DNA of 22,445 nucleotides, taken from an uncultured Clostridia bacterium. Its GTDB lineage: Bacteria > Bacillota > Clostridia > Christensenellales > CAG-138. This document shows positions 21,323 through 22,445 of the stretch, in pieces; within the stretch, counting starts at the first letter, position 1; every line of letters starts with the position of its first letter. The notes beneath the pieces are model-generated. The model worked only from the letters and a program-made list of their open reading frames with translations, was not told the origin of the DNA and did not search any database. The stretch covers positions 1 through 22,445 of the forward strand of contig CALGGM010000218.1 of the NCBI GenBank assembly GCA_937915925.1. Direction: 5' to 3'. The translations under genes and the position numbers were made by a program.

Positions 21323-22445
21323 ATGAATACGACGAAAAACATCTTGAACTGGATCGTCGCCGTGCTGAAGGGCACGCTCGTCGGTCTTGCCATCGTAATC
21401 CCCGGCGTGTCCGGCGGCTCGATGCTTCTTACCATCGGCGTTTATGAGGACGCCGTTTCCATCACCTCAAAGGACAAAGCCCGCCGCAGAGCAGCGATCA
21501 AAAAGCTGATCCCGTACGCGATCGGCATCGTGCTCGGCGTCGTTGCGCTGTCGTTCGTGGTGACGTGGCTGCTCGCGAACTTCGAGTTTCTGACGATCCT
21601 GCTGTTCTCGGGACTGATCTTGGGCTCGCTTCCCATGCTCTTCCGTGAGATCAAGGGCAAAAAGGTCAAGCCCGGCTATATCCTTGTCGCGCTCGTCATG
21701 ATCGCGCTGATGGTGCTGTTACCGTATCTCAACGACACCACGACCGAGACGTTCCAGAAGCTTTCGGCGGGCGACACGCTGACCGTGGGCGAGCGCATCG
21801 TGCTCGACGCGAACGGACAGGACGCGATCACGGTCACAAACGGCGACGCGACCTATGCCGTGTATGAGCTGAAAAGCGCGGGCGGCACGTTCGGCAAGCC
21901 CGAGGACGGCTACAAGCTTCGCAGCAGCGCGGACAAAAAGGTCTTCTTTGCGCTGAACGGCGCGGACGTCTTCGATCTCGCGATCGACGGGACCGGCACG
22001 CTGACGCTGACGGCACGCGAAACGGGCGAGACGCTGACTTCTCCGGTTTATCGCGCGGTCGACGCACTGAATAACGGCGTATGGAGCGCGCTGCTTGCCC
22101 TGCTGCTCGGCTTTATCGCGGCGGGCACGATGATCGTGCCGGGCATTTCCGGCTCGATGGTGCTGCTCGTGCTCGGCTACTACAACAGCGTCATGACGCA
22201 TCTGAAAAGCGCGGTCGTGTGCCTGTTTACGCTGAACTTTGCGCAAATGGGCGGTCACCTTCTGGTGCTCATTCCGTTTGGCGTCGGCATCATTCTGGGG
22301 CTTCTGATCGTGTCAAAGGCGATCAGATGGCTGCTTGACAAGCATCCGACGCCCACGTATTACGGCATCCTTGCGCTGATGCTCGCCTCACCGTATGCGA
22401 TCTTCCTGAAAGCGAAGTGCTTCGGCCCGGCGTTCGGCGCGAGCC
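21323..22445 (+). CDS. DUF368 family membrane protein (PopT-type polyprenyl-phosphate translocase), partial
   Basis: DUF368 proteins were shown in recent work to return undecaprenyl phosphate across the membrane for reuse. The visible 374 residues show the two-fold repeat of the family: IPGVSGGS (P27-S33) in the first half and VPGISGSM (from P273) in the second, each followed by hydrophobic helices. Between the halves, about residues 137-250 form a hydrophilic, beta-rich-looking segment (for example DTLTVGERIVLDANG and GTLTLTARETGETL) not usual for the family, whose members are normally about 270-310 residues. The frame has an in-frame TAA four codons upstream of the ATG and no Shine-Dalgarno sequence. 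The strong promoter just upstream suggests a leaderless transcript. The C-terminus lies beyond the window. Confidence 0.88.
   Translation, partial: MNTTKNILNWIVAVLKGTLVGLAIVIPGVSGGSMLLTIGVYEDAVSITSKDKARRRAAIKKLIPYAIGIVLGVVALSFVVTWLLANFEFLTILLFSGLILGSLPMLFREIKGKKVKPGYILVALVMIALMVLLPYLNDTTTETFQKLSAGDTLTVGERIVLDANGQDAITVTNGDATYAVYELKSAGGTFGKPEDGYKLRSSADKKVFFALNGADVFDLAIDGTGTLTLTARETGETLTSPVYRAVDALNNGVWSALLALLLGFIAAGTMIVPGISGSMVLLVLGYYNSVMTHLKSAVVCLFTLNFAQMGGHLLVLIPFGVGIILGLLIVSKAIRWLLDKHPTPTYYGILALMLASPYAIFLKAKCFGPAFGAS

Overview
The window is GC-rich (roughly 60 % by eye), densely coded and arranged in long operons with 4-nt stop/start overlaps and strong AGGAGG-type ribosome binding sites. Split glycine dehydrogenase subunits (GcvPA/GcvPB), a glycine riboswitch, a TagG/TagH-type exporter, an LCP protein and a DUF368 protein all point to a Gram-positive Bacillota member. 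A high-GC, probably uncultured gut-type Clostridia lineage is my best guess; no rRNA or other marker in the window fixes the taxon.

Layout. (1) 1-4529, minus strand: glycine cleavage operon gcvT-gcvH-gcvPA-gcvPB (gcvPB runs off the left edge), preceded by a promoter, a tandem glycine riboswitch and an intrinsic terminator. (2) 4595-14959, plus strand: a nine-gene operon for a surface glycopolymer: lipid-linked sugar-phosphate transferase, SDR epimerase, GT2, CDP-glycerol glycerophosphotransferase-type enzyme, ABC permease, ABC ATPase, a second GT2, a 987-residue fusion of a polysaccharide pyruvyl transferase to a complete MenD-like ThDP enzyme, and a second SDR. It ends at a clear intrinsic terminator. 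(3) 14960-15271: no gene; palindromic repeat material. (4) 15272-19688, plus strand: an envelope operon of two tandem phosphodiester-glycosidase-domain exported proteins, a 35-residue membrane peptide, an LCP-family protein and a TraB/GumN-like lipoprotein, ended by a 20-bp perfect hairpin. (5) 19690-19878: palindrome-rich intergenic repeats. (6) 19895-21136, minus strand: an HtrA-like membrane serine protease. (7) 21288-22445, plus strand: a DUF368 (PopT-type) polyprenyl-phosphate translocase, apparently on a leaderless mRNA, running off the right edge.

How the genes fit together: most of the window serves an undecaprenyl-phosphate-dependent envelope polymer. The first operon would load a sugar-phosphate on the lipid carrier, extend and decorate it (glycerol-phosphate-like units, pyruvyl ketals and an unknown ThDP-dependent step) and export it by an ABC-2 transporter. 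The LCP protein is the kind of enzyme that attaches such polymers to peptidoglycan. The exported glycosidase-like proteins could trim them, and DUF368 proteins recycle the carrier. The most novel-looking items are the pyruvyl transferase-ThDP fusion with a well-formed internal ribosome binding site and ATG, and the DUF368 protein with an inserted soluble domain and no 5' leader.
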